Of a stretch of 64,000 nucleotides of DNA, positions 1 through 10,855 are shown in pieces (within the stretch, counting starts at the first letter, position 1; each line of letters opens with the position of its first letter). The position numbers and the translations under genes were made by a program. The notes beneath the pieces were generated by a model that saw nothing but the letters and a program-made list of their open reading frames with translations, was not told the origin of the DNA and made no database searches. This stretch comes from Carettochelys insculpta (Eukaryota; Chordata; Testudines; Carettochelyidae). The DNA is taken from contig NC_134160.1 in the NCBI RefSeq assembly GCF_033958435.1, forward strand, positions 17,409,001 through 17,473,000. Reading direction: 5' to 3'.

Positions 1-92
1 GGTGAAGATGCTCAAAATCAAATGGATAAAGCCCACTGTTAAGAAATCAGTTTTAATAAAATCAATTTTATCTTGTAGTGTAGACACAGCCC
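1..92. mobile_element. Right end of a GTCTACAC-type DNA transposon (partial)
   Basis: The stretch ends in TAGTGTAGACACAGCC. That is the same terminal pattern seen at the right ends of the palindromic MITEs at 41 kb and 57 kb. It abuts a CR1 3' untranslated region, which begins at about 93. The left part lies outside the window, so element type and duplication cannot be tested. The interior is AT-rich and not recognised. Confidence 0.35.
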
Positions 93-1452
93 AAGTCATC
101 CCAGCCATAACTATGTCAAGCCAGGACTTAGAAAACCTCTAGGGATGAAGATTCCACCACCTGTCTAGGTAAAGCATTTCATTGCTTCACCACCCTCCTG
201 GTGAAATAGTTTTTCCTAATATCCAGCCTACACCTCTCCTATTACTTCTTGTTCTACCATTCATCACTACTGAGAACAGCCCTTCTCCACCCTCTTTAGA
301 GCCTCCCTTCAGAAATTTGAATACTGCTATCAAATCACCCCTCACCTGTTTCTTCTGAAAACTAAAGAAGCCCAAGTCCCTCAGCCTCTCCTCATAGGTC
401 ATGTGCTCCAGGCCCCTCATCATTTTCGTTGCCCTCCACTGAACCTGCTCCAGTGCATGCACATCCTTTCTGTACTGGGGGTACAGTAACTGGACACAGT
501 ACTCCAGATGTGGCATCACCAGTGCCTAATGGATGGGAATCATAACTTCTCTAGATCTGCTGGAAATGTTCCTCCTAATACACCCAAATATGTTGTTGGC
601 CTTCTTGGCTGCAAGGACACACTGTAATCCCCAGGCCTTTTTCTGCTGCACTGCTACTTAGCCAGCCCCAGCCTTTTACAATGTTTGGGATTCTTTCATC
701 CTAAGTGCAGGATTCTGTAATTGTCCTTGTTGAAACTCATCACATTTCTTTTGGCCCAATCCTCCAATTTATCTAGGTTAATCTGGACCTTGTCCCTACC
801 CTATAACATATCTACCTCTCCCCCTATCTTAGTGTCATTTGTAAAATTGCTGAGGGCGCAATCCATGCCCTCATCCAGGTCGTTAATAAAGATGATGATC
901 AATACCAGCCTTAGACCTGATCCTTGGGGCACCCCACTTGAAACTGACCACCAACCAGACATCGAGCCATTGAGCACTACCCGTTGGGACCCAGCATCTA
1001 TCCCACTTTCTATCCATCTTACACTCCATGTATCCAACCCACTTTACTTTAAATTTAACTTTACTTTACTTTAACTTATTAGCAATAATGTTGTGGGAGA
1101 CTGTTTCAAAAGCTTTGCTGAAGTCAAAGTATATCACATCTACTGACTTCCCCATGTCCACAGAGCCTGTTATGTCTTCACAGAAGCTAATCACATTGGT
1201 CAGGTGCACCTTGCACTTGTTGAATCCATGTTGACTACTCTTGATCACTTTCCCCTTTTCCAAGTGCTCCAGAATGGATTCTTTGAGGATCCCTTCCATT
1301 ATTTTCCCAGGTACTGGGGTAAGGCTGTCTGGTCTGTAGTTCCCTGGATTGTCCTTCTTTTCTTTTTTAAAGTTGGGCGCTACATTTGCCCTTTTCCAAT
1401 CATTCGGAATCTCTCCCAATCACCAAGGATCTTCAAAGATAATGGCCAAAGA
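93..1452 (-). mobile_element. CR1 LINE, ORF2 RT fragment, antisense
   Basis: Read on the minus strand, this is CR1 ORF2 from the start of the reverse transcriptase fingers to the 3' untranslated region. Recognisable blocks are GEIPNDWKRANV (about 1380-1419), the GNYRP block, the palm A-like block YFDFSKAFETVSHN (about 1090-1140) and the C-terminal HLEYCVQ / QWRATK / YEERLRDLG region (187-519). Several frameshifts and stops break it, and a TTTAACTT-like micro-expansion lies near 1030-1075. The 5' part is truncated at about 1452. The octamer tail is missing because another element abuts at 92. It cannot be active. Confidence 0.9.
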
Positions 1453-1811
1453 CCTCTTCCCTCCTCAAGTGGTAAGATCTCCCCCTACCCCCAGCCATCC
1501 CCTGCACACTCAGGAAGTTTCGTAAATATCCTATTCATGTTGCACCTTTTTCTTTACAGGCTAAAAATCTGTGGTTTGGTTTGCAGGAGTGCTGAATTCT
1601 CCTTTTGCTCTTATAGGGAGCTGCTGCTTGGATTTAGGTACCTAGGCCCAGATTTTCAAAATCAGACATCCAAAGTTTCAGTCTTAAATCCTTAGTGAGG
1701 CACCTGCCTGATTGTCAATTATGCTGTGGATTTCCTGGAGATCAGTGAATGTTGCATGCTTAGTGGTTTTGAAAATTGGAGTGCTGCCTGAACATTTTTC
1801 AGAGGAAAGCA
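1453..1811. other. No gene or repeat recognised
   Basis: Sequence between the truncated 5' end of the CR1 and the end of the PLE. A frame crosses it on the plus strand but most of it is the shadow of CR1. Nothing else is recognised. Confidence 0.5.
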
Positions 1812-2700
1812 GTCCAGTAGCACTTTAAAGACTAACAAAATAATTTGTTAGGTGATGAGCTTTTGTGGGATAGACCCACTTCTTCAGATCATAGCCATAC
1901 CAGAACAGACTCAATATTTAAGGCACCGAGAACCAAAACTAGTAATCAACGTTGACAAATCAGAAAAATATTATGAAGGTGAGCAAATCAGAGAGTAGAG
2001 GGGCAGAAGGTGGTGGTGGAGAGTCAAGAATTAGATTAGGCCAAGTATGCAAAAGAGCCCCTATAATGACCTAGAAAATTCACATCTCCATTCAAACCAT
2101 GTGTTAATGTGTCAAATTTGAACATAAAAGAGAGTTCAGCAGCCTCTTTCCAATCTGTTGTGAAAATTCCTCTTCAGTATGATGCAAACCTTCAGGTCAT
2201 TAACAGAATGGCCCACTCCATTAAAGTGCTGACTGACCGGTTTGTGAATCAGGAGTGTTTTTATGTCTGTTTTGTGCCCATTAATGCTTCGTCTAAGAGA
2301 GTTTGAAGAATTGGCAATGGCCTTTCTTGCAAGGAAAAGTCCCAGGATTGGTGTTCCTGTGGTATAGACTGTGGCTGTGGGTGAGACTCCTCATAAGTTT
2401 GGGAGGTTGTCTGTAGGAGAGAACAGGCCTGCCACCTACGGCCTTCTGGAGTTGTAGGTTGTAGGTCTTTAATAAGTCGGTGCAGTGGTTTGAGTTGGGG
2501 GCCGTAGGTGATGACCAGTGGTGTTCTGTTCTTGGCTTTTTTGGGTCTATCTTGGAGTAGCTGGTCTCTGGGTATTTGTCTGGCCCTGTCAATTTGTTTT
2601 TTGTTTCTCCTGGTGGGTAATTCAGATTTATGAATATTTGGTAAAGATCTTGTAGTTTTCAGTCTCTGTCATTAGGATCAGAGCAAATGTGATTGGTATT
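1812..2700 (-). mobile_element. Penelope-like element, degenerate, antisense
   Basis: On the minus strand a coding remnant at about 2293-2700 contains RPVLSYRQPPKLMRS followed by NTNPGTFPCKKGHC. This matches the region upstream of the GIY-YIG domain in turtle Penelope-like retroelements, recognised from memory. Downstream (1812-2250) is the untranslated tail, with the block TGGGTCTATCCCACAAAAGC and then a TTTGTTAG / CTTTAAAGTGCTAC motif. The same tail recurs at 26.6, 30.0, 34.2 and 44.1 kb. The GIY-YIG domain itself looks deleted, because the Cys-containing block runs almost directly into the tail. RT motifs are outside the preserved part. Confidence 0.7.
2293..2592 (-). pseudogene. Penelope-like element ORF remnant
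   Basis: A 99-codon open stretch forms part of the PLE. It carries the motif order LSYRQPP then PGTFPC, typical of the linker between RT and GIY-YIG endonuclease. The catalytic GIY and YIG motifs are not visible and the frame ends shortly after the Cys-rich block. It is a broken, non-functional remnant. An upstream continuation can be followed to about 2700. Confidence 0.65.
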
Positions 2701-2708
2701 ATTCAGAG

Positions 2709-3166
2709 GGATAGTCTATGCTATCTCCCTACTTCGAAGGGAGGATGGTAAGTAGGGTGTTGGGAGTTTATTAATGAAGTGCCATGCTGTGTATGCAGCA
2801 CTTCATTAAACAAATTCCCTCCCCCCCGTAGCAACTCCAAAGTGTTACACTTCGAAGTGCCAGCTTGCGTGTAGCCGTGGCTCACCCACTGGTATTTCAA
2901 AGTGCCCGGGGTAATTTGAAGTCCCTTTACTCCTCAAAATTTTGAGGAGTGAGGGACCTTCGAAGTTGCCCAGGCCCTTCAAAGTACTAGCGGGTGAGCC
3001 GTGGCTACGCGCGAGCTGGCACTTTGGTGTTTAACACTTCAGAGTTGCCACAGGGGGAGTTTGCTTAATGAAGTTCTGCATATGCACGGCAGCACTTCAT
3101 TAATAAACTCCCAACACCCTATTTACCATCCTCCCTCCAAAGGAGGGAGGTAATGTAGACATAGCC
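2709..3166. mobile_element. Long palindromic MITE (foldback), Harbinger-like ends
   Basis: The left half is the inverted copy of the right half. At the centre, 2929-2950 is a perfect 22-bp palindrome built on CTCAAAATTTTGAG. Matching arm blocks include AGGATGGTAAGTAGGGTGTT against AACACCCTATTTACCATCCT and TGCAGCACTTCATTAA against TTAATGAAGTTCTGCA. The right end reads ATGTAGACATAGCC and the left end is a decayed version of its complement. There is no coding capacity. A second copy lies at 41011-41807. Confidence 0.8.
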
Positions 3167-3574
3167 AAAATGTAAGTAAGATATAGGTCAAGTATTATCT
3201 TTATTTATGTGACTGTGTAGTGCCTGACATATCAGGTCCACTCCTGATCCCTGATTGTTGCCTCTATATGCTAACATAATATATATAATCAATGACATAT
3301 GGATTATGGAGTGGATTTTCAAAAGTGCTAACAGGCTAAAATTTTAAAGGCTGTCAGCAAATGCAGATAGATACCTATATGTCTTTGCAGACTTGGACTT
3401 AAGTGAGTTAGGAGCTTCAGTCCCACTTGAAATGTGCCTCAGGCATTCCAGGCTCAGCTCCTCAATGGTACTTACCTCTCATTGGCTTTCAATGAGGTGT
3501 AGATGCCTACATGTTTACATTTTGAAAATAGGACTTAGGATCCTAAATCAGTTAGATATTTTAGAAAATTTTAT
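3167..3574. other. No gene; AT-rich flank
   Basis: AT-rich sequence between the palindromic MITE and the hAT relic. No coding, RNA or repeat signal is recognised. The last eight bases (AATTTTAT, 3567-3574) are the likely left target-site duplication of the hAT element. Confidence 0.5.
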
Positions 3575-3797
3575 TAGGACTGTCAATTGCAGTTAACTCA
3601 CATGATTAACTCAAAAATTAATTGAGATTAAAAAATTAATCACAATTAATCTGTTTTAATCACATTGTTCAACTATAGACTACCAATTAAAGCGTATTAA
3701 ACATTTTGGATGTTTTTCTACATTTTCATACAAATTGATTTCAGTTACTACACAAAATGCAAAGTGTACAGTCTTCATTTTATATTATTATTTTTAT

Positions 3798-4219
3798 CTA
3801 CCATATATTTTATAAATATGCATCTGTCTGTCTGTGAGTCCATTTGATCAAGAACTCTTCCTAAATTATAAGAACTAGGACCACAAGGTTCGGTATGCAG
3901 CTTCCTCTTACCATAACTTAAAACAAGGCCAGGGTTTGGTTGTATCAGGACAATGGGATGTGTCTGGAAGCTGATTGTTTCCTATTACATGAAAAGAGAG
4001 GGTCTGATAGCAGGGACAGTTATGTTCCACAAGGGGCAGCAAGTGCAGGGAACAATTGTACTGTGAAGAAGCCAGAAGGGACTGGTCCCACCTGTAAAAG
4101 CGTGGCCAGCTGAGGCTGGGGGTCTGCATGTTGCCACTCATCTGATGTCCTGCACACTTTCCAACCTCCTGCTCTGAGTCCCCACAGACAGCTGAGCAAT
4201 ACCAGCTAAATCTTCTAGA
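3798..4219 (+). mobile_element. Unclassified dispersed repeat inserted in hAT
   Basis: This segment interrupts hAT sequence, which resumes at 4220 (TACAAATATTTG). It resembles, in opposite orientation, the block at about 53870-54210. Shared blocks include CTGTCTGTCTGTGAGTC-like repeats, GCAGCTTCCTC and a following CTTAAAACAAGG / TTTGGTTGT run. A shorter piece of the same kind occurs near 40960-41010. No coding frame is recognised, so the class is left open. Confidence 0.6.
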
Positions 4220-4546
4220 TACAAATATTTGCAAAGAAAAGTGATAAGCAGAAGAAACCATATTTTTCAGTTCACCTCATACAAGCGTGGTAGCGAAATC
4301 TCTTTATGGTGAAAATGCAACTTACAAATGTAGATTTTTTTTTGTTACATTACTTCACTCAAAAACAAAAGAGTGTAAACTTTTAGAGCCTACAAATCCA
4401 CTCAGTCCTAATTCTAGTTCAGCCAATGCTTTGCCAAACAACTTTATTTACATTTTCAGGAGACAGTGCTACCCATTCTTAATTAGAATGTTACCTGCCA
4501 TTTTCATGGCACTGTTGAAGCCAGCATTGCAAGGCATTTACTTACC

Positions 4547-4858
4547 ACAAGAACATAAGAATGGCCATACTGTGTCCGACCAAAGGTCCATCCAGCCCAG
4601 CAGCCTGTCTGCCAACAGTGGCCAGTGCCAGGTGTCCGAGAGGGAGTAGACCGAAGGAGACAAATTGCTTGATCGTTACCTGCCATCCATCTCCAGCCTC
4701 TGACAATCAGAGGCCAGGGACACCATTCCTACCCTTGGCTAATAGCCTTTTATGGACCTAACCTCCATGAATTTATCTAGCTCTTTCTTAAATTCTTTTA
4801 TAGTCCTAGCCTTCACAGTCTCCTCCGGCAAGGAGTTCCACAGGTATCAGTTCCACAG
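4547..4858 (-). mobile_element. CR1 LINE 3' end (ATTCTTATG subfamily) in hAT
   Basis: Read on the minus strand this is the 3' end of a CR1 subfamily. It ends in the octamer-like CATTCTTATGTTCTTGTG, and the block GGCCATACTGTGTCCGACC lies just upstream of it. The same 3' region occurs on the plus strand at 46300-46860. It sits inside the hAT between two TACC tetramers (4543-4546 and 4859-4862), a possible short target-site duplication. It is heavily 5'-truncated and has no coding function. Confidence 0.8.
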
Positions 4859-4862
4859 TACC

Positions 4863-5625
4863 AGATGTGCTAAACATTCTTATGCCCCTGCATGCTTCAG
4901 CTACCGTTCCAGAGGATGTGCTTCCATGCTGATGATGCTTATTGAAAATAATGTATTAATCAAATTTGTGACTCAACTCCTTTGGGGAGAATTATATGTC
5001 TTCAGCTCTGTTTTACCTGCATTCTGCTATATATTTCATGTTATGTTAGTTCAGATGATGATCCAACACATTTTGCTCATTTTAAGAATGCTTTTACTGC
5101 AGGTTTAATAAAACACAAAGATACCAATGTGGGATTTCTAAAAATAGCCAAAGCGCTTGACCCAAGGTTGAAGAATCTGAAGTGTCTGCCAAAATCTGAG
5201 AGGAATGGGTTGCAGAGCATGCTTTCACAAGTCTTAAAAAAGCCACACCTGCATGGAAACTACAGAACCTGAAGTACCAAAAAAGAAAATCAACCTTCTC
5301 CGGGGGGCATCTGACTTGGGTGATGAAAATGAACATGTGTTGGTCTAGACTGCCGTGGACCGCTAACAAGCAGAACCTGTTATCGGTATGGACACATGAC
5401 CTCTAGAATGCTGGTTGAAGCAGAAGGGACATAGGAATCTATAGTGCCTCTGGCTCCAAAATACCTTGTAATGCCAGCTGCAGCTGTGACCTGCGAATGC
5501 CTGTTCTCACTTTCAAGTGATACTGTAAACAAGCAAGAAGCAGCATGATCTCCTGTAAATGCGAACAAACGTTTGTCTGGGAGATTGGCCGAACAAGATG
5601 GAGGACAGGCTAGTATGCTTGTGAG
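4863..5625 (+). pseudogene. hAT transposase remnant (ZBED family)
   Basis: Broken frames spell out the C-terminal half of a hAT transposase. Blocks include FLKIAKALDPRLKNLKCLP (about 5128-5190) and then, across stops, PLEWWL near 5395-5415. A CERLFSL-like block lies near 5490-5515 (here ANACSHFQ in a shifted frame) and a KLVCLGDW-like block near 5570-5595. The last two correspond to the hAT dimerisation region. Stops and frameshifts are frequent and the BED zinc finger is not visible. An AATAAA lies just downstream at 5627. It is inactive. Confidence 0.75.
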
Positions 5626-5772
5626 CAATAAAATTTCATATTGTTTTTGAATGTGCTTATTTTTATACATAATTCTATAATTGTAAATCTAACTTTCATG
5701 ATAACAAGATTGCATTACAGTACTTGTATTAGATGAATTAGGTCTGCTGCTGTTACCTGCTCAGGATGTGCC

Positions 5773-6726
5773 ATGTTTGTCTTCATCCCTGAGGAAAGAA
5801 GGCATTTCGTCTGCACTAAGTGCAAGCTGGTTTCCAGTTTAGAAGAAAAAATTAGAGGACTGGAGGCTCAAGTGTTGATCCTACACTCAATCAGGGAGGA
5901 TGAAAATTTCCTTGACAGAAGGGAGCGTTTAATCTTGCAAGCACGGCAGGCGGAAGAACCAGGCAGGGTGGTAACAGATGAAATGGAGAACTGGCAGCGT
6001 GTAACTTCTAGAAGAAAAATAAGGCTGATACACGAGTCCCCCATTGATATAGAGATAAGTAATCGCTTTCAGGCACTCTCCACTGGTTCTGCAGTGGTGA
6101 ATGCTTTGGAAGGAGCCTCACAGGAAGAAAATCGTAAGGGAACTGCTTCCACTGCAGGACATGGGATATGTAGCCCTAGGGGTGGGGGTTCAATGACCAC
6201 CACCCCCAGAAGAAAAAGACAGCTGGTGGTGGTAGGGGACTCCCTCCTAAGAGGGAGTGAACCATCCATCTGCCGACCGGACCTGCAATCTCATGAGGTG
6301 TGCTGTTTACCAGGAGCTTGAATGCAGGATGTGACTGAGAGCCTTACAAAACTGCTCAAGCCTTTGGAATACTACCTTCTCCTACTTCTGCATGTGGGAA
6401 CTTATGATACGGACAAGAATGACCTTGAGGGGGTTACTGTGGATTATGTGGCACTGGTAAGAAGGGTCAAAGAATTTGGAGTGCAAGTGGTGTTCTCGTC
6501 CATCTTTCCTGTCAAAGGAAAAGGGCTAGGTAGGGACTGTGGAAGTGAGGAAGTCAATGCATGGTTACACAGGTGGTGTCGGAGAGAGGGCTTTGGATTC
6601 TTTGATCATGGGATGCTGTTCCAGGTACAAGGATTATTGGGAAGAGATGGGGTCCACCTAACCAAGAGAGGAAGGAGCATTTTCGCAAGTAGGCTTGCAA
6701 ACTTAGTGAGAAGAGCTTCAAACTAG
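5773..6726 (+). pseudogene. CR1 ORF1 protein with SGNH/GDSL-like esterase domain
   Basis: The frame starts at ATG 5773 and would encode about 317 residues. The N-terminal part has a CTKC motif and a short coiled-coil-like segment (residues about 15-60). The esterase region has block I, VVVGDSLLRG (about 152-161), and block V, DGVHLTKRG (about 293-301). The block III motif reads GTYD, where CR1 proteins usually have GTND, so an oxyanion-hole Asn appears lost. A TGA at 6319-6321 interrupts the frame and looks like a CGA-to-TGA change. The family role is RNA binding and chaperoning in the LINE particle. This copy is inactive. Confidence 0.8.
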
Positions 6727-6839
6727 GTTTGCTGGGGGAAGATGACCGAAACCCTGTGGGGAGAAGGAACTTGGAGGCCGGGAAGAAATGCAAAGAGGAA
6801 TGTACAACAAAAGTGGACCCTTGGTTCAAGTAGTGAGGG

Positions 6840-9132
6840 CAGGGAAATCTACTGGTTACACTGACATCTGTTGGGAGTACACAAGCAGTCCAGGAAATTT
6901 CTGGAGAATGTTGGGGATCACTTCTTGGTACAAGTGCTGAAGGACCCGACCTGCTGCTTATAAACAGGTAGGAACTAATAGGGAAGGTAGAGGTGGGTGA
7001 CAATCTGGGAAGCAGTGATCATGGGATGGTAGACTTCAGGATCCTGACGAAAGGAAGGAAAGAAAGCAGCAAATTACACACCTTGGACTTCAGAAAAGCA
7101 GACTTTGACTCCTTCAGGAACCTGATGGGCAGAATCCCCTGGATGCTACCATAAAGGGAAAAGGAGTCCAGGAAAACTGGCAGTATTTTAACCAAGCCCT
7201 ATTGAAGGCGCAGAAAGAAACCATCCCGATGCGCAGCAAGAGAAGTAAATATGATTGGAGACCATATCAAACTTAGGCACAAAAAGGGAGCTTACAAAAA
7301 GTGGAAGGTTGGACAGATGTCTAGTAAGGGATATAAAGGTATAGCTCGAGAATATAGGGCAGTTATCAGGAAAGTGAAAGCTCAACTGGAAGTGAGACTC
7401 GCGAGGAATGTGAAGGATAACAAGAAAAATTTCTACGGGCATGTTACCAAGAAGAAGGTGATCAGAGAGGGTGTGGGGCCCATACTGGATGAGGGAGGTT
7501 ACCCAGTGACAGATGAGGTAGGGAAAGCTGAAGTACTTAATGCTTTCTTTGCCTCTGTCTTCACGGAGAGAGACAGCTCCCGCGCTAATGCGATAAGTGA
7601 TGCATTGTGGGATGAAGGTGGACAGCCTTTTGTGGAGAAAGAACAGGTTAGGAGCAATCTAAAAATGCTAAATGTACATAAATCGATGGGACCAGACCTA
7701 ATTCATCTGAGGGTTCTGAGGGAATTGGCGTATGTTGTTGACGAGCCCTTGGCCGTTATCTTTGAAAAGTTGTGGAGATCGGGAGAGATCCCGGATGATT
7801 GGAAAAAGGCAAATGTAGTGCCCATCTTCAAAAAAGGGAAGAAGGGTGAGCCAGTGAACTATAGGCCGGTCAGTCTCACATCAGTCCCTGGAAAAATCAT
7901 GGAAGGGCTCCTCAAGGAAGTCATTTTGAGGCACTTGGAGGAGGGGAGAGTGATCAGGAATAGTCAGCATGGATTCATGAAGGGCAAGTCGTGGCTGACC
8001 AATCTGATTAGTTTCTACGATGAGATAACTGGCTCTGTGGATAGGGGAAAATCAATGGATGTGATTTATCTGGCCTTTAGCAAAGCTTTAGATATGGTCT
8101 CCCAAAATATTCTTGTCGGCAAGTTAAAAGAATGTGGATTGGATAAATGGATAGTAAGATGGATAGAAAGCTGGCCAGAAGGTCGGGCCCAGCGAGTTGT
8201 GATCAACGGCTCGATGTTGGGATGACGGTCAGTTTCTAGTGAAGTGCCCCAAGGTTCGGTTCCGGGTCCTGTTCTGTTCAGCACATTTATCAATGACCTG
8301 GATGAGGGGTTGGATTGCACCCTCAGCAAGTTTGTAGATGACACTAAGCTAGGGGGAGAGGTAGATACACTGAAGGGTAGGGACAGGGTCCAGACTGACT
8401 TAGACAAATTGGAAGACTGGGCTGCAAGAAATCTGATGAGGTTCAATAAGGGCAAGTGCAGAGTCCTGCACTTGGGCCGGAAGAATCCCAAGCATTGTGA
8501 CAGGCTGGGGTCTGACTGGCTCGGTAGTAGTTTTGCAGGAAAGGATCTGGAAGTTGTAGTGAACAAGAAGCTGGACATGAGTCAACAGTGTGCCATTGTC
8601 GCCAAGAAAGCTAATGGCATATTAGGTTATTTTGAGGAGCGTTGCCAGTAGATCCAGAGAAGTGATTATTCCTATTTATGCGGCTTTGGTGAGGCCGCAT
8701 CTGGAGTACTGTGTCCAGTTCTGGGCCTCCATTTATAGGAAGGATGTGGATACACTGGAGAGGGTCCAGTGGAGGGCGACCAAAATAATTATGGGGCTGG
8801 AGCATATGACTTATAGAGAAAGGTTGAGGGAATTGGGACTGTTTAGTCTGCAGAAGAGAAGACTGAGGGGGAACTTGATAACAGCCTTCAACTTACTGAA
8901 GGGAGGCTGCAAAGAGGCTGGAGAGAGGCTGTTCACAGTGGTCACGGATGGCAGAACACAGAACAATGGTCTCAAGTTGTGGTTGGAAAGGTCCAGGTTG
9001 AACACTAGGAAAAACTTTTTCGCCAGGAGGGTGGTGAAGCATTGGAATGGTCTACCCAGGGAAGTAGTGGAGTCTCCATCCCTGCAGGTGTTTAATTCTT
9101 GCCTCAACAAAGCCCTGGCGGGGCTGATCTGA
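6840..9132 (+). pseudogene. CR1 ORF2: endonuclease C-terminus and reverse transcriptase
   Basis: It begins inside the endonuclease, at a decayed DICWE block near 6868, and runs past GSSDHGMVDF (about 7013-7036). The RT frame at 7251-8225 shows GEIPDDWKKANVVPIFKKG, the NYRPVSLTSVPGK block, SQHGFMKGKS and a palm A-like FSKALDMVS. A TGA at 8223 breaks it before GSVPGPVLF. The catalytic box reads FVDDTK (about 8330) rather than the FADDTK of the copy at 61.8 kb. A frameshift near 8630 precedes the C-terminal [10 protein letters not shown]...RATKII domain (8632-9132). It is inactive. Confidence 0.85.
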
Positions 9133-9424
9133 TGGGTTGGTCCTGCTTAGAGCAGGGGGCTGGACTCGATGGCTTTTTTAGGTCTCTTCAATCTCTATTG
9201 TTCTATGATTCTATGAATTGAAAAGTACTATTTTCTTTGTTTCAAGGAGCAAATATTTATAATAAAAATAAATATAAAGTGAATACTGTCCACTTTGTGT
9301 TCTGTGTTGTAATTCAAGTCACTATATTTGAAATTATAGAAAACATTCTAAAATTGTTTAAAGCAATGGCATTTTATTATTGCTTATTAATCACAGTTAA
9401 GTTTTTAAACCACATGATAGCCCT

Positions 9425-9892
9425 AAATTATACCCTGAGTAACATATAAGCACAACCTGACTTCCACTGGGTCTTGTGCCCTGTCCTCCCTTTAAGGTTC
9501 CGTTTTTGAAAATTGTGGCCTCGAGTTTTAAAATGGAGGTGTCTTGTCTTGGGAGTTTGATGTCAGCAGACTTCAGCCTCCAGCTGGATGCCTGTCCTAG
9601 AGCTGTTTCCAACGGCCAGACACCTCTTCCCTAAGTCACCTGTGGCTCCTTAAATAAAGGAGGTGAGTGAACCATGGGCTGACTTCACTCTGTCTCAGTT
9701 GAAGAAGCATTCTTCTACCCATACATAACACAGGTGGCAAAAAGAGGCATAAGAGACACTAAGGGACTTGCCCATTGTCACAGAAGAAGTCTCTTGAAAA
9801 GCTGAGTTTCCCATGTCCCAGCCTATGCTTTAAACACTAGGCATCCACCCCTGTGTGATCATTGCTCTCGTGCAGTGCTATGGTAAACTGAA
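9425..9892. other. No gene; single-copy-looking spacer
   Basis: Sequence between the hAT right end and the 3' end of CR1 copy 2. The first eight bases form the likely right hAT duplication. No gene or repeat is recognised. Confidence 0.5.
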
Positions 9893-10855
9893 TCATAGAC
9901 TCATAGAATTCTAGGGCTGGAAGGGACCTCAGGAGGTCATCTAGTCCAGCCCCCTGCTTCAAGCAGGATCAACCCCCTCAAAGTCATCCCAGCCAGGACC
10001 TTGTCAAGCCAGGACTTAAAAACCTCCTCTCTTGGTAATGCATCCCAGTGCTTCACCACCTTCCTGGTGAAATAGTTTTTCCTAATATTGAACCTACACC
10101 TCCCCCACTGTAACTTCAGACCATTGCTCTTTGTTCTGCCATCTGTCACCACTGAGAACAGCCTCTCTCCATCCTCTTTAGAACCCCTTTCAGAAAGCTG
10201 AAGGCTGATATCAAATCACCCCTCAGCCTTCCCTTCTGCAAACTAAATAAGCCCAAATCTCTCAGCCTCTCCTCATAGGTCATGTGCTCGAGCCCCCTAA
10301 TCATTTTCATTGCCCTCCACTAAAACCTTCCCAAAAGGTCCACGTCCTCTCTATACTGAGGGGACCAGAACTGGACGCAATACTCCTGATGAGGCCTCAC
10401 CAGAGCCAAGTAGAGGGGAATAATTTCTTTAGATCTGTTGGAAATGCTTCTCCTCATGCACCCCAATATGCCATTAGCCTTCTTGACTACAAGGACACAC
10501 TGTTGACGCATATCCAGCCTTTCATCCACTCTAATCCCCAGGTCCTTTTCTGCTGTACTGCTACTTAGCCATTCGGTCCCCAGCCTGTAACAATGTTTGG
10601 GATCCTTCCATCTTCAGTGCAGGACTCTGCACTCGTCCTTGTTTAACCTCATCACATTTCTTTTGGCCCAATCCTCCAATTTATCTAGGTCTCTCTGGAC
10701 CCTATTCCCTACCCTCCATTGTACCTAGCTGACCCCCTAGCTTAGTATCATCTGCAAATTTGCTGAGGTGCAATCCATCCCCTCATCCAGTCTTCAGTAA
10801 AGATGTTGAGTAGTATTGGCCCTAGAACTGATCATTGGGGCACTCCACTTGAAAA

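Larger units (their letters stand above)
5740..9215 (+). mobile_element. CR1 LINE copy 1, both ORFs present but broken, inserted in hAT
   Basis: A nearly complete CR1 carries ORF1 with esterase motifs (5773-6726), the endonuclease C-terminus (6840-7080) and the RT with 3' domain (7080-9132). The 3' untranslated region ends in GTTCTATGATTCTATG at 9200-9215. It is flanked by ATGAATT at 5733-5739 and 9213-9219, which overlaps the tail by three bases. The host hAT reads straight through when the copy is removed. The endonuclease N-terminus is deleted around 6740-6850. In-frame stops lie at 6319 (ORF1) and 8223 (ORF2), with frameshifts later. Confidence 0.9.
3575..9424 (+). mobile_element. hAT DNA transposon relic (ZBED-type), with three nested insertions
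   Basis: The ends are TAGGACTGTC at the left and ATAGCCCTA at the right. Just inside both ends are TTAACT/ATTAATC repeats. Flanking 8-bp sequences AATTTTAT and AATTATAC agree at six of eight positions, as expected for an old hAT duplication. The interior holds a decayed transposase (4863-5625). Three segments do not belong: an unclassified repeat (3798-4219), a CR1 end (4547-4858) and a 3.5-kb CR1 (5740-9215). Removing them leaves continuous hAT sequence. The family is recognised from memory as one common in turtles and crocodilians. Confidence 0.8.
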
